16,179 bases of DNA from assembly GCA_030838885.1 (NCBI GenBank), contig JAUZEU010000366.1, positions 1-16,179 on the forward strand, in the 5' to 3' direction. Below the pieces are notes generated by a model. It was not told the DNA's origin. It worked only from the letters and a program-made list of their open reading frames with translations, and did not search any database. The position numbers and the translations under genes were made by a program. How positions within the stretch are numbered: position 1 is the stretch's first letter; every line of letters starts with the position of its first letter. Origin of the DNA: Bryobacterales bacterium. GTDB taxonomy: Bacteria > Acidobacteriota > Terriglobia > Bryobacterales > Bryobacteraceae. Below are positions 6,610-14,538 of the stretch, one piece after another.

Positions 6610-7656
6610 TTAGCGCAGCAGCCCTTCCGATTCCATGAGTTCAGCGTTCAGCACTGCTGCACCGGCGGCGCCACGAATGGTGTTGTGACCGAGCGCGACG
6701 AACTTCCAGTCGAAGACCGGGCAGGGGCGCAGACGCCCGACGAAGGTGGCCATGCCGCGATCGCGCTCGGCGTCTTTGCGGGGCTGAGGACGGTCCGCCT
6801 CCGGCATGTACTGCACGGGGCGTTTTGGCGCGCTCGGCAGACTGCGCTGCTGCGGAACGGCGTAGAACGTTTCGAAGGCGTTGCGGAGATCGGCTTCGGT
6901 GGGCTTTGACGAGAACTCCACGGAGACTGTAACGGTGTGCCCGTCAACCACGGCAACGCGATTGCAATGCGCGCTGACTTTGGCCGCGAGCGGCTCAATA
7001 TGGTCACCGGCAAAAGTGCCCATGATCTTCTGGGTCTCTTCCTGCATCTTCTCTTCTTCGTTCCCGATGTAGGGGATCACGTTGCCAAGAATGTCCATGG
7101 AGGGGACGCCTGGGTAGCCCGCGCCGGATACGGCCTGCAGGGTGGTGGTGACGATCTTCGTGATGCCGAACTGGGCAAGCGGCGCAAGACCCATGGTGAG
7201 CACGATGGTGGAGCAGTTCGGGTTCGTGACGATCTGCCCTTTCCAGCCGCGGAGCGCCTGCTGGCCGGGGATGAGCTTCAGGTGATCGGCATTGATCTCG
7301 GGTACCAGCAGGGGCACATCTTTATCCATGCGGTGGTTGCGGGAGTTCGAAACCACGACGTGGCCGGCCTTTGCAAAAGCCTGCTCGATCTCGGTGGCGA
7401 CGGAGGCGTCCATGGCTGAGAACAGAAGCTTCGGGGCACTGCCCGGCTTCGCTTCGTCGACCGTCAGCCTCGCGGCGGACTCGGGCGCATTGCCTCCCAG
7501 ATGCCATTTTGCAGCTTCTGTGTAGCGCTTACCTGCGGAGCGTTCACTCGCGCCAAGCCAGGCGAGTTCAAACAACGGATGACCGTCGAGAAACTTGATG
7601 AAATGCTGGCCCACCATACCGGTGGCGCCGAGGATACCGACTTCGATTTTGCTCAT
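6610..7656 (-). CDS. asd: Aspartate-semialdehyde dehydrogenase, archaeal/fungal type
   Basis: Asd reduces aspartyl phosphate to aspartate semialdehyde with NADPH. The 348-residue protein has the nucleotide-binding GATGMVG loop at 10-16, the catalytic cysteine Cys148 in TNPNCST, SGAGYPG at 177-183, and VVDGHTV with His240 as probable acid/base residue. The shape of these motifs fits the archaeal/fungal-like class rather than the classical E. coli class. ATG at 7656 overlaps the stop of the upstream deacylase in an ATGA arrangement (4 nt), so translation is coupled. The product feeds DapA encoded further down the same transcript. Confidence 0.95.
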   Translation of the reverse strand: MSKIEVGILGATGMVGQHFIKFLDGHPLFELAWLGASERSAGKRYTEAAKWHLGGNAPESAARLTVDEAKPGSAPKLLFSAMDASVATEIEQAFAKAGHVVVSNSRNHRMDKDVPLLVPEINADHLKLIPGQQALRGWKGQIVTNPNCSTIVLTMGLAPLAQFGITKIVTTTLQAVSGAGYPGVPSMDILGNVIPYIGNEEEKMQEETQKIMGTFAGDHIEPLAAKVSAHCNRVAVVDGHTVTVSVEFSSKPTEADLRNAFETFYAVPQQRSLPSAPKRPVQYMPEADRPQPRKDAERDRGMATFVGRLRPCPVFDWKFVALGHNTIRGAAGAAVLNAELMESEGLLR

Positions 7657-8660
7657 TGTGCGAGTAACTGCCTGATTATTTTTTGATAGAGGTCAACTGC
7701 TTCGAGTAACTCTTTTTTCGGAACACGTTCATCGAGCGTATGTGCGACGTGAATGGTTCCGGGGCCAAGTAATAACGGTTGGCCCCACTTACCGCCGAAT
7801 GCCGGGATGTCTGTGGTGTACGCGACTACGGTGGTGGGCAAGCCTTCCACAGCGGTCAGTCGCAGCGCGGGAATTTCGAGAACAAAGTTCAGTTCGGCAA
7901 GGTCGCCGACTGCTTTTTCGAGTGCTTCGCGGGTAGGGCCGGAATCGGACACAAGGCGGATGAAGATTTCAGCTCGCGCTTCGTCGGGAATGACATTGGG
8001 CGCACGGCCTCCGTGGATGGTGCCGATGTTCATGGTGCTGGGGCCCAGGACGGGGTCTACCGGGAGCTCCACTTTGCGAATCGCATCCAGGGCGTCGAGT
8101 AACTTCTCAATCGCGGATACACCCAATTCCGGATAAGCCGAGTGCGCCATCTTTCCGCGCCCCACCACTTCGTAACGGAGAGCACCCTTGGAGCCAAGCG
8201 CAAGTTGGTTGCTGGTTGGTTCACCGTTGATGATGTATTTCGAGCCACGCGGGTTGGCCGCGGCATGATAAGCGCCCGCGCTGTTGCGCTCTTCTCCGAC
8301 CACGAAAAGCAAGCCAATATTACGGACACCTTCGGCCAGCAAACGCTCGGCCGCAACCAGCATCGATGCGATGATGCCCTTGGTGTCACACGCGCCGCGG
8401 CCCCAAATGAATTCATCGTCCTCACGAGAAGGGATGAACGGCGGAACGGTGTCCATATGGGTGGAGAGGGTGACATGGGGTTCGCCGAAGCTGGCGAAAA
8501 CGTTCCAGCGGTTCGGTTCCACTTCGGTCTTTTCGACGCAGCCCTGGTAATCGGCACAGAGCCGATCCAGATAAGCAAACAGATATTTCCCGACCTCTGC
8601 TTCGTCGGGAGTTACCGAGGGGATATCGATCAATTCTCGCGTCAGCGCAAAGACGTGCAT
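7653..8660 (-). CDS. dapE: M20-family deacylase, probable succinyl-diaminopimelate desuccinylase
   Basis: A 335-residue metallopeptidase-family deacylase. Zinc-site residues are visible: His68 in STHMDTVPP, Asp92 in GACDTKG (bridging ligand), Glu123-Glu124 in VGEERNSAG (general base and ligand), Glu147 in NGEPTS and His307 in TIHVAHTLDE. A dimerisation domain occupies about 155-265. By sequence alone the family includes acetylornithine deacetylase and DapE. The place in an operon with DapD favours removal of succinate from N-succinyl-LL-diaminopimelate. It is the first gene after the lysine riboswitch. ATG at 8660 lacks a good Shine-Dalgarno (only GGGC nearby), which may be part of how expression is controlled. 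Confidence 0.88.
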   Translation of the reverse strand: MHVFALTRELIDIPSVTPDEAEVGKYLFAYLDRLCADYQGCVEKTEVEPNRWNVFASFGEPHVTLSTHMDTVPPFIPSREDDEFIWGRGACDTKGIIASMLVAAERLLAEGVRNIGLLFVVGEERNSAGAYHAAANPRGSKYIINGEPTSNQLALGSKGALRYEVVGRGKMAHSAYPELGVSAIEKLLDALDAIRKVELPVDPVLGPSTMNIGTIHGGRAPNVIPDEARAEIFIRLVSDSGPTREALEKAVGDLAELNFVLEIPALRLTAVEGLPTTVVAYTTDIPAFGGKWGQPLLLGPGTIHVAHTLDERVPKKELLEAVDLYQKIIRQLLAQ

Positions 8661-8720
8661 AAAGTTGCCCAGTCTGTAGAGATGGCGCTGCAGGAGAGTG
8701 AGAAGACGAAGAGTTCACTA

Positions 8721-8904
8721 TCCCGATAGCGCTCCACCCAGGGCCGGATTGCCCTGAATGACAGTGGCGGAGATTTAACCCACGCCCCCAACCGACGAGA
8801 CCGATCCGTCTCAGCGATTTCGGCGAAAGACCCCTGACAAGCGCGCTACCCGTGATCGCGGGAACCGCGTGCGCCTGCTAATGGCCGCCGCACCTCTACC
8901 AGAA
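8721..8904 (-). promoter_or_regulatory. Lysine riboswitch (L-box) controlling the dap operon
   Basis: The 184-nt minus-strand leader carries the L-box signatures in order: AGAGGTGC just inside the 5' end, GCCGAA (8824-8819), a GAGAC/GTCTC hairpin (8797-8812), a TTGGG strand, CTGTCA (8764-8759), a perfect CAGGGC/GCCCTG hairpin (8739-8756) and GGAGCGCTATC (8735-8725). The closing helix P1 can be drawn as nine pairs, including G-U pairs, between 8904-8896 and 8729-8721. The order and spacing match the known lysine aptamer, whose core binds free lysine. Its location directly before a full DAP-pathway operon supports the call. After P1 comes a 60-nt leader to the dapE-like start with no hairpin-plus-U-run terminator, so the switch may act on translation or by another route. 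Confidence 0.9.
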
Positions 8905-8910
8905 AAACCG

Positions 8911-8938
8911 ATGATAACACAGGGAGTGTTTTTCTACA
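8911..8938 (-). promoter_or_regulatory. Probable promoter of the lysine operon
   Basis: On the minus strand TATCAT (8916-8911) is a good -10 box and TGTAGA (8938-8933) a weak -35 box, separated by 16 nt. The predicted transcription start, about seven bases beyond the -10 box, falls at or next to position 8904, the first base of riboswitch helix P1. This agreement is the main support; the -35 match alone is poor. Confidence 0.55.
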
Positions 8939-9070
8939 TTGATCACTACTTGCGGCTGGCCCCTGCTCGCCCGTACTCAACCCGATCCGCTTCGTCACCC
9001 GACTGTAACCCCCTCGTTAATCTCTGATAACATTCGACTGCCAGCATGGGCGGATAAGGGGTGTCCTCGG

Positions 9071-12000
9071 ATGAAACAATTTAGAGTAGTATCTATTGCC
9101 ACGTGTTTTCTGCTGGCTTCGTCTCTCCACGCGCAGTTCGATACAGCAGAGGTGCTCGGCACGGTTCGGGATGCTACAGGGGGTGCGGTTGCCAAAGCTT
9201 CTGTCAGTCTGCTCAACCAAAACACTGGCATTCAGGCAAGAACTTCCACCGACGAAAGCGGAAACTATAACTTCTTCAACGTGAAGGTGGGCGCTTACAC
9301 GGTTACCGTTGAGGCGCCGGGGTTTTCCAAAGTTTCCACGTCGGACGTGCAGGTTGCGGTCAATGCCCGGCAGCGGGTGGATCTGGCTCTGCAGGTGGGT
9401 TCGGTTACGGAGTCCGTGCAGGTGACCGGGGCCGCGGCTACGCTCGAGACCGACATTAGTGAGCATGGACAGGTGGTGAGTTCCGAACAAGTAGTGGGGT
9501 TGCCGCTGAATGGACGCAACTATTCAGATCTGGCGCTACTCGCGACGAACGTACATAAGTCAGTGCTGGCTACCGCACCTATCACCAGTACGCCGCGCGA
9601 AGGCGCGTTCAATGCGAACGGCATGCGAAGCACTTACAACAATTTCCTGCTGGATGGGATGGATAACAATGCTTATTCGACCAGCAACCAGGGCTTTTCC
9701 AATCAGGTAGCGCAGCCGTCACCCGATGCGGTGCAGGAATTCAAAGTCATTACGAGTAACTTCAGCGCGGAGTACGGGCGCGTGGGCGGGGCGGTAGTGA
9801 ACGTGGTGATGCGGTCAGGGACAAATCAAATCCACGGCACGGCTTATGACTTTGTGCGCAATACCAAGCTGAACGCGCTCGGTTATTTCTTCGGTACCCC
9901 GCCCATAGCGAAGCCTACATTGCAGCGGAACCAGTTTGGCCTCACGGTCGGCGGCCCTATCGTGAAGAACAAGATTTTCTACTTTGCGGATTACGAGGGC
10001 TTCCGCAACTTACAAAAGGTAGTAAACATTGATTCGATTCCCACGCTGAACGACCGGCAGGGCATTCTGCCCGTCATGGTGGTGAATCCCGCCAACGGCA
10101 CTGTCTATCCGGCGGGCACGAAGATTCCTCTTACCTCGTTTGCGTCAAAGGTGCTGAACGATCTGCCAGCCCCGACCAGCGGCGCGCGCAGCTCGAATTA
10201 CCAGATTTTGCAGCTGACGCGCGATTACAGCGATAAGTATGATGCCAAAGTGGACGGAGTTATCAACAACACGATGACCGCATTTCTACGCTTCAGCCAG
10301 CGGAAAGACAATCAGTATTACCAACCGGATATCGCCGGCCCTTCGGGTGGCAACGGCAATGGCAACATCCGTGTGTTGAACCAGAGCGCGGCTGTGGGTT
10401 ACACATGGACTGCTACGCCGACTTCAGTGATCGAAGCGCGTCTCGGTTTCACACACCTGACCGGTGGCAAATTCCCGCCGTTCCTGGGCGGACCGAGCGA
10501 ACTGGATCTTTATGGAGTTACGGGATTGCCCACTGCGCCTTATCTGACGGGCGGGCTGAACACGCAGACAATCGGCGGCTTTAATACACTGGGGCGGCAG
10601 GCAACGAATCCGCAGTTTCAGAATCCGACAACGTGGAATCCGAAGGTGAATTACTCGTGGAACAAGGGCCGTCATGCGATCAAGGCGGGCGTGGAGATGA
10701 CGATCATCCACACAGAGGTGATGGATATTAATCCTCCCTACGGGCTGAACCAGTACACCAGCGGCTTCAGCAAGCCGACATGCGCGCAACTGGGCCAGTC
10801 GGCAGGCTGCAGTATCCCAGGCGACTCCGCGGCCACGACCAGCTACAATCTTGCGGATTTCTACTTCGGGCTGCCGACGCAGGTTTCGCTGGCGCCGTTC
10901 CTGGTCGGTAACTACAGGCAGCGGCAATATTTCGCCTATTTACAGGACGATTATCGAGTTAACAACAAGCTCACGCTGAACCTGGGCATGCGTTGGGAGT
11001 TTGCGACGCCACGCTGGGAACGGGATAATGTGCTGACAAACTTCGATCCGGCTACGAACACGCTGGTGCAGGCGAAGAATGGAAGTTTGTTTGACCGCAC
11101 GCGGGTGAATCCGGATTACAACAACTGGGGACCGCGTATCGGGCTGGCTTACAGCGTGGATCCTAAAACGGTGTTTCGCGGCGGATATGGCATCAGTTAC
11201 GTTCATCTGAACCGGCTGGGCAGCGCGGATGAGTTGGGCATCAACTTCCCGCAGGTGGTTCTGGCGGTGATCAATCAGAGTATTCCGGCCGGCAGCACGA
11301 GCCTGCCCTCCTCCTTCATCACCGCGCCAAACTTCCCGGCAGGCCTGCTGGACCCCTCGAAGTTCAATACAGCGAACGCGAACATTGCTTATATTCCGAA
11401 AGACACGAAGTGGCCGATGGTGCAGACCTGGTTCTTCAGCGTGCAGCGCGAACTGATGCGCAATACGGTGCTGGAAGTGGGTTATTCGGGCAATCACAGC
11501 ACCCGGCTGCCGATTATTGCGGATTATAATCAGGCCACTCCCAATGCATCTACGGCGACTTGCAACGCTTCGGTGCAGACTGGTTGCCTGGGCACGCAGG
11601 CGCGGCGTCCGAATCCGACTTATGGGTCAATTACGTGGGTAGACCCGGCCGGTTCGGAAAGTTATAACAGCCTGTTTGTTCGGTTTGAGCACCGCCTGAC
11701 GCACGGGCTGTATTTCCTGAATTCGTTTACGTGGTCGAAGGCGCTGGGGAATTCCGAGCAGGCACTGGAGAACGCGGGCACCGGGAACACTGTGGCTAAT
11801 CCGCAGAATATTTATAACCTGGCGGGGGAACGGGGTCCTTCGAGCTTCGACGTGAAACTGAACAATGTTACTTCGTTTGTGTATCAACTGCCGTTTGGCA
11901 AGGGGCGCGCTTATGGAGCAGCATGGAATCCGGTTGTGGATGCGGCACTGGGCGGGTGGGAAATTACCACCATCAACACGGCCAACAGCGGGTTGCCTGT

Positions 12001-12436
12001 GAACATTCAATACACGCCTAACGGCAATCTCGATCCCACGGGACGCATTAATGACTTTCGCGGGCTGTCGGTGATTCGTCCTAATCTGATTGGTAACCCG
12101 ATGGTGGGTGCGGCAAACGATCCTACCGGAACACCGTTTTTCTTTAACCGTGCGGCTTTCCAGATTCCGACCGATCCGAGCCATCCGTTCGGGAATTTGG
12201 GGCGAAATTCCTTGCGCGGGCCGGATTTCTGGCAATGGGATTTCTCGGTGAATAAGACGTTTCGGATTCCTTACCGAGAGGGTATGGGGGTTCAGTTCCG
12301 GTCGGAGTTTTTCAACATTCTGAATCATACGAACTTTGGGATTCCGAATCCGAATGTTTCGGGGGCAAGTTTTGGCCAGATTACGAATACGTATCCGGCG
12401 CGGCAGATTCAGTTTGCTTTGAAGTTGTTGTTTTAG
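9071..12436 (+). CDS. Oar-like TonB-dependent outer-membrane protein with carboxypeptidase-regulatory domain
   Basis: A 1121-residue outer-membrane protein. Residues 1-21 are a signal peptide (KQFRVV then a hydrophobic core, ending SSLHA). Residues 27-110 form a carboxypeptidase-regulatory-like beta sandwich (VLGTVRDATGGAVAKASV...SGNYNF). The plug region follows, with GLPLNGRNYSDLALL near 143-157 and FSAEYGRVGGAVVNVVMRSG, both hallmarks of the Oar-like family expanded in Acidobacteria. The rest is a large beta-barrel ending QFALKLLF, with the C-terminal phenylalanine expected of barrel proteins. The frame is open back to 8939, but ATG at 9071 is chosen because AAGGGG (9056-9061) precedes it and the signal peptide starts there. 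The substrate is unknown; uptake of large nutrients such as polysaccharide or peptide breakdown products is a family-level guess. It is transcribed divergently from the lysine operon, and no confident promoter was found. Confidence 0.9.
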   Translation: MKQFRVVSIATCFLLASSLHAQFDTAEVLGTVRDATGGAVAKASVSLLNQNTGIQARTSTDESGNYNFFNVKVGAYTVTVEAPGFSKVSTSDVQVAVNARQRVDLALQVGSVTESVQVTGAAATLETDISEHGQVVSSEQVVGLPLNGRNYSDLALLATNVHKSVLATAPITSTPREGAFNANGMRSTYNNFLLDGMDNNAYSTSNQGFSNQVAQPSPDAVQEFKVITSNFSAEYGRVGGAVVNVVMRSGTNQIHGTAYDFVRNTKLNALGYFFGTPPIAKPTLQRNQFGLTVGGPIVKNKIFYFADYEGFRNLQKVVNIDSIPTLNDRQGILPVMVVNPANGTVYPAGTKIPLTSFASKVLNDLPAPTSGARSSNYQILQLTRDYSDKYDAKVDGVINNTMTAFLRFSQRKDNQYYQPDIAGPSGGNGNGNIRVLNQSAAVGYTWTATPTSVIEARLGFTHLTGGKFPPFLGGPSELDLYGVTGLPTAPYLTGGLNTQTIGGFNTLGRQATNPQFQNPTTWNPKVNYSWNKGRHAIKAGVEMTIIHTEVMDINPPYGLNQYTSGFSKPTCAQLGQSAGCSIPGDSAATTSYNLADFYFGLPTQVSLAPFLVGNYRQRQYFAYLQDDYRVNNKLTLNLGMRWEFATPRWERDNVLTNFDPATNTLVQAKNGSLFDRTRVNPDYNNWGPRIGLAYSVDPKTVFRGGYGISYVHLNRLGSADELGINFPQVVLAVINQSIPAGSTSLPSSFITAPNFPAGLLDPSKFNTANANIAYIPKDTKWPMVQTWFFSVQRELMRNTVLEVGYSGNHSTRLPIIADYNQATPNASTATCNASVQTGCLGTQARRPNPTYGSITWVDPAGSESYNSLFVRFEHRLTHGLYFLNSFTWSKALGNSEQALENAGTGNTVANPQNIYNLAGERGPSSFDVKLNNVTSFVYQLPFGKGRAYGAAWNPVVDAALGGWEITTINTANSGLPVNIQYTPNGNLDPTGRINDFRGLSVIRPNLIGNPMVGAANDPTGTPFFFNRAAFQIPTDPSHPFGNLGRNSLRGPDFWQWDFSVNKTFRIPYREGMGVQFRSEFFNILNHTNFGIPNPNVSGASFGQITNTYPARQIQFALKLLF

Positions 12437-12594
12437 AAGGGGAGAAGAACTCAAGGCAACGGAAATGATCCTGGACAAAGGGCGCACGCAGTAGTCTGTT
12501 GAAGACACAGGTGCAACTGCTCGCGTCAGAAGCGATTCGTCACCGGGAAGACGCGGCCGGGGGTCCGCGTGTCCCACACCCTCGCTGATCCGGA

Positions 12595-13253
12595 ATGATT
12601 TTTATCGGAGTGGATCTGGGCTGAGTGAACGGGGCTACGGGCCTCGCCTCGCTGGAGTTCCGCAATGGCCTCACTGCGGCTTCGCGCTCTGAGCCTTGCC
12701 GCGCAGCATTCTGACGTACTGGCGTGGATTGCGGATCAAGTGGGCGATGGTCCCGCGATGCTCGCTATCGATGCGCCCACTATCATCCGGAACGCGGCCG
12801 GTCAGCGGCCCGGTGAACGCCTGCTGAACGCCGGGTTTCGGAAGTACGGGCTGGGGGTGTCATCCGGCGAATCCTGGACGGCCTTTTGCGGAGAAGACAA
12901 CCGCGTTCTCGCAGGCCTTCGAGACCTCTGGCTTCCGGCACGCAGCAGAGATAACACCGCAAACGCCCGGCCGGTATACCGGTTGGGCTATAACAAGGGC
13001 TCCGTCGCAGAACGGGCCGTGCAGCTCAAGCGACTCCGGCAGTACCTTTACTCCCTGAAGGATTGCGAACAGCCCTGCGTGCTGGCTAAGCTGCCGGCTA
13101 TCCCGGCGGGTGGGATTGCCCGGAAGCGTCGAAGACCGACTCGACGCTATTTTGTGCGCCTACACCGGCGCGCACTGCTGGTTCCTGGGGGAGTACGCGG
13201 AACAGTGTGTTCGGGGATATGGAATCCGGATTTCTCATCACACCAACCATTAA
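12595..13253 (+). pseudogene. Decayed DUF429-family gene (RNase H-fold predicted nuclease)
   Basis: Joining three frames rebuilds a DUF429-like protein. It starts MIFIGVDLG, then a TGA (12622-12624) where relatives have Trp, then VNGATGLASLEFRNG. A shift near 12670-12676 leads to SDVLAWIADQVGDGPAMLAI and DAPTIIRNAAGQRP. A shift at a run of five G (12853-12857) leads to GCHPANPGRPFAEK and FETSGFRHAAEITPQTPGRY. About 20 residues then seem missing near 12975-12985, and the text resumes LGYNKGSVAERAVQLKRL. A last shift near 13121-13128 gives VEDRLDAILCAYTGAH and a natural stop at 13251. The apparently intact 211-codon frame from 12665 to 13300 is a mixture of these frames and should not be taken as a gene. 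The residues are still very family-like, so decay appears recent. The family match is from memory. Confidence 0.85.
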
Positions 13254-13285
13254 TTCCTCTTATACATCCTGCTAACAAAATAAAT

Positions 13286-13315
13286 TTGCTTAATCAGTGA
13301 GCGGCTTCTCATAAT
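13286..13315 (+). promoter_or_regulatory. Possible promoter of the leu operon
   Basis: An AT-rich stretch after the pseudogene holds TTGCTT (13286-13291), a weak -35 box, and CATAAT (13310-13315), a good -10 box, 18 nt apart. Transcription would start near 13322, beyond the ATGs at 13314 and 13320, which supports using the ATG at 13338 for leuA. No T-box, leucine attenuator peptide or terminator hairpin is visible. Confidence 0.4.
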
Positions 13316-13337
13316 GGTCATGGAGTACCTTCCAACT

Positions 13338-14531
13338 ATGAACAATCGCGTCTGGATCTTCGATACGACGCTCCGGGACGGTGAACAGTCGCCCGGTTGC
13401 AGCATGAACGTACCCGAGAAGCTGCGTATGGCGGCAAAGCTGGTGGAGCTTGGCGTAGATATCCTCGAAGCCGGGTTTCCCATCGCCTCCCAAGGCGATT
13501 TCGAAGCTGTGGACGCTGTGAGTCGTGAGTTTCCATGGGCGCAGGTTGCCGCGCTGGCGCGTTGCACCAGGCTCGATGTCGAGCGTGCTGCCGGAGCGCT
13601 TTCCAAAGCACGGCGCCCGCGGATTCACACGTTTATCGCGACGAGCGATATTCACCTGAAGTACAAACTGAAAAAGAGCCGCCAGCAGGTTTTAGACGAT
13701 GCCTGCGCGGCGGTCGAACTCGCCCGCTCTTTTGTGGACGATGTGGAATTCTCAGCCGAAGACGGCGCACGCACCGATCCGGACTATCTCGAGCAGGTCT
13801 CGCGCGCTGTAGTCGCCGCTGGTGCAAGGACGGTCAACATTCCCGACACGGTCGGCTACTCGACCCCCGAGGAGTACGGCGAGATCATCGGCCGTGTGGT
13901 GAAGGCCCTCGGCGATACCGCAGTGGTCAGCGTGCATTGCCATGACGATCTCGGGCTTGCTGTCGCCAACTCGCTGGCGGCGGTGAAGGCCGGGGCGCGT
14001 CAGATCGAATGTACCATCAATGGGATTGGTGAACGCGCAGGCAACTGCTCGCTTGAAGAGATCGTGATGATCTTCAAGACGCGGGCCGATCGGTATCCGT
14101 GGACCACCGGCATTCACGCGGAGCACCTCTATGGCGCCAGCCAGTTGCTCAGTTCCATCATCAGCTTCGGGCCTCAGCCCAACAAGGCAATTGTGGGCCG
14201 CAACGCCTTCGCGCACGAGGCCGGCATCCATCAGGATGGTTATCTCAAAGAACGAACGACATATGAGATCATCGATCCAAAGTCGGTTGGAGTGCCTGAA
14301 GGCAAGCTCGTCCTGGGCAAGCACAGTGGACGCCACGCGCTGAAGAACCGCCTCGAAGACCTTGGTTTCAACCTCTCCAAAGAGGAACTGGATTTCGTGT
14401 ACAGGGAAGTCACCTCGCTGGCGGACAATAAGAAAGGTCTCATGGACGAGGAGATCGCCGGCCTTGCACGGCGCAGCCAGCAGACCGCACAACTAACCGA
14501 ACAAACCATTGCTCAAACGGTAGGAGATTAA
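13338..14531 (+). CDS. leuA: 2-isopropylmalate synthase, short form without regulatory domain
   Basis: LeuA condenses acetyl-CoA with 2-oxoisovalerate, the first leucine-specific step. The catalytic TIM barrel is complete: FDTTLRDGEQSPG (8-20) with metal ligand Asp9 and catalytic Arg13, HCHDDLGLAVANS with metal ligands His200 and His202, and the GERAGN motif near 231-236. The linker subdomains follow, with AHEAGIHQDG (292-301) and GKHSGRHAL (327-335). The protein ends at residue 397, whereas typical bacterial IPMS has about 510 residues; the missing part is the C-terminal domain that binds leucine. leuB begins 7 nt later, so no lost tail can be hidden downstream. ATG at 13338 fits the family N-terminus, with GGAG at 13322-13325 somewhat far upstream; ATGs at 13314 and 13320 are alternatives. 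A related Claisen enzyme such as citramalate synthase is possible, but the leu context favours IPMS. Confidence 0.9.
   Translation: MNNRVWIFDTTLRDGEQSPGCSMNVPEKLRMAAKLVELGVDILEAGFPIASQGDFEAVDAVSREFPWAQVAALARCTRLDVERAAGALSKARRPRIHTFIATSDIHLKYKLKKSRQQVLDDACAAVELARSFVDDVEFSAEDGARTDPDYLEQVSRAVVAAGARTVNIPDTVGYSTPEEYGEIIGRVVKALGDTAVVSVHCHDDLGLAVANSLAAVKAGARQIECTINGIGERAGNCSLEEIVMIFKTRADRYPWTTGIHAEHLYGASQLLSSIISFGPQPNKAIVGRNAFAHEAGIHQDGYLKERTTYEIIDPKSVGVPEGKLVLGKHSGRHALKNRLEDLGFNLSKEELDFVYREVTSLADNKKGLMDEEIAGLARRSQQTAQLTEQTIAQTVGD
14522..14527 (+). promoter_or_regulatory. Shine-Dalgarno supporting the TTG start of leuB
   Basis: AGGAGA lies inside the last codons of leuA, 11 nt before the TTG at 14539. 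No ATG or GTG lies in the right frame near the conserved LNILVLPGDGIG start, so this site supports the TTG and couples leuB to leuA. Confidence 0.65.
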
Positions 14532-14538
14532 GCAGACT

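Noticed and set aside
8939..9070. N-terminal extension of the Oar-like protein from TTG 8939
   Set aside because: It would bury the signal peptide 44 residues into the protein, and the good SD is found just before ATG 9071.
12551..12570. Inverted repeat ACGCGG/CCGCGT as a terminator after the Oar-like gene
   Set aside because: The stem is six base pairs with an eight-base loop and no following T run; in GC-rich DNA this is expected by chance.
11627..12577. Long minus-strand frame of 316 codons opposite the Oar-like gene
   Set aside because: It is a shadow of the high-GC third-position pattern; the product is rich in Arg, Pro and His with no family motif.
12665..13300. Apparently intact 211-codon protein-coding frame
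   Set aside because: Only parts of it match DUF429; flanking family motifs lie in two other frames, and its C-terminal third is out of frame with the family. It is the longest open stretch of a pseudogene.
13752..14492. 246-codon minus-strand frame opposite leuA
   Set aside because: It is antisense to a highly conserved enzyme gene, with no motif and no ribosome-binding site.
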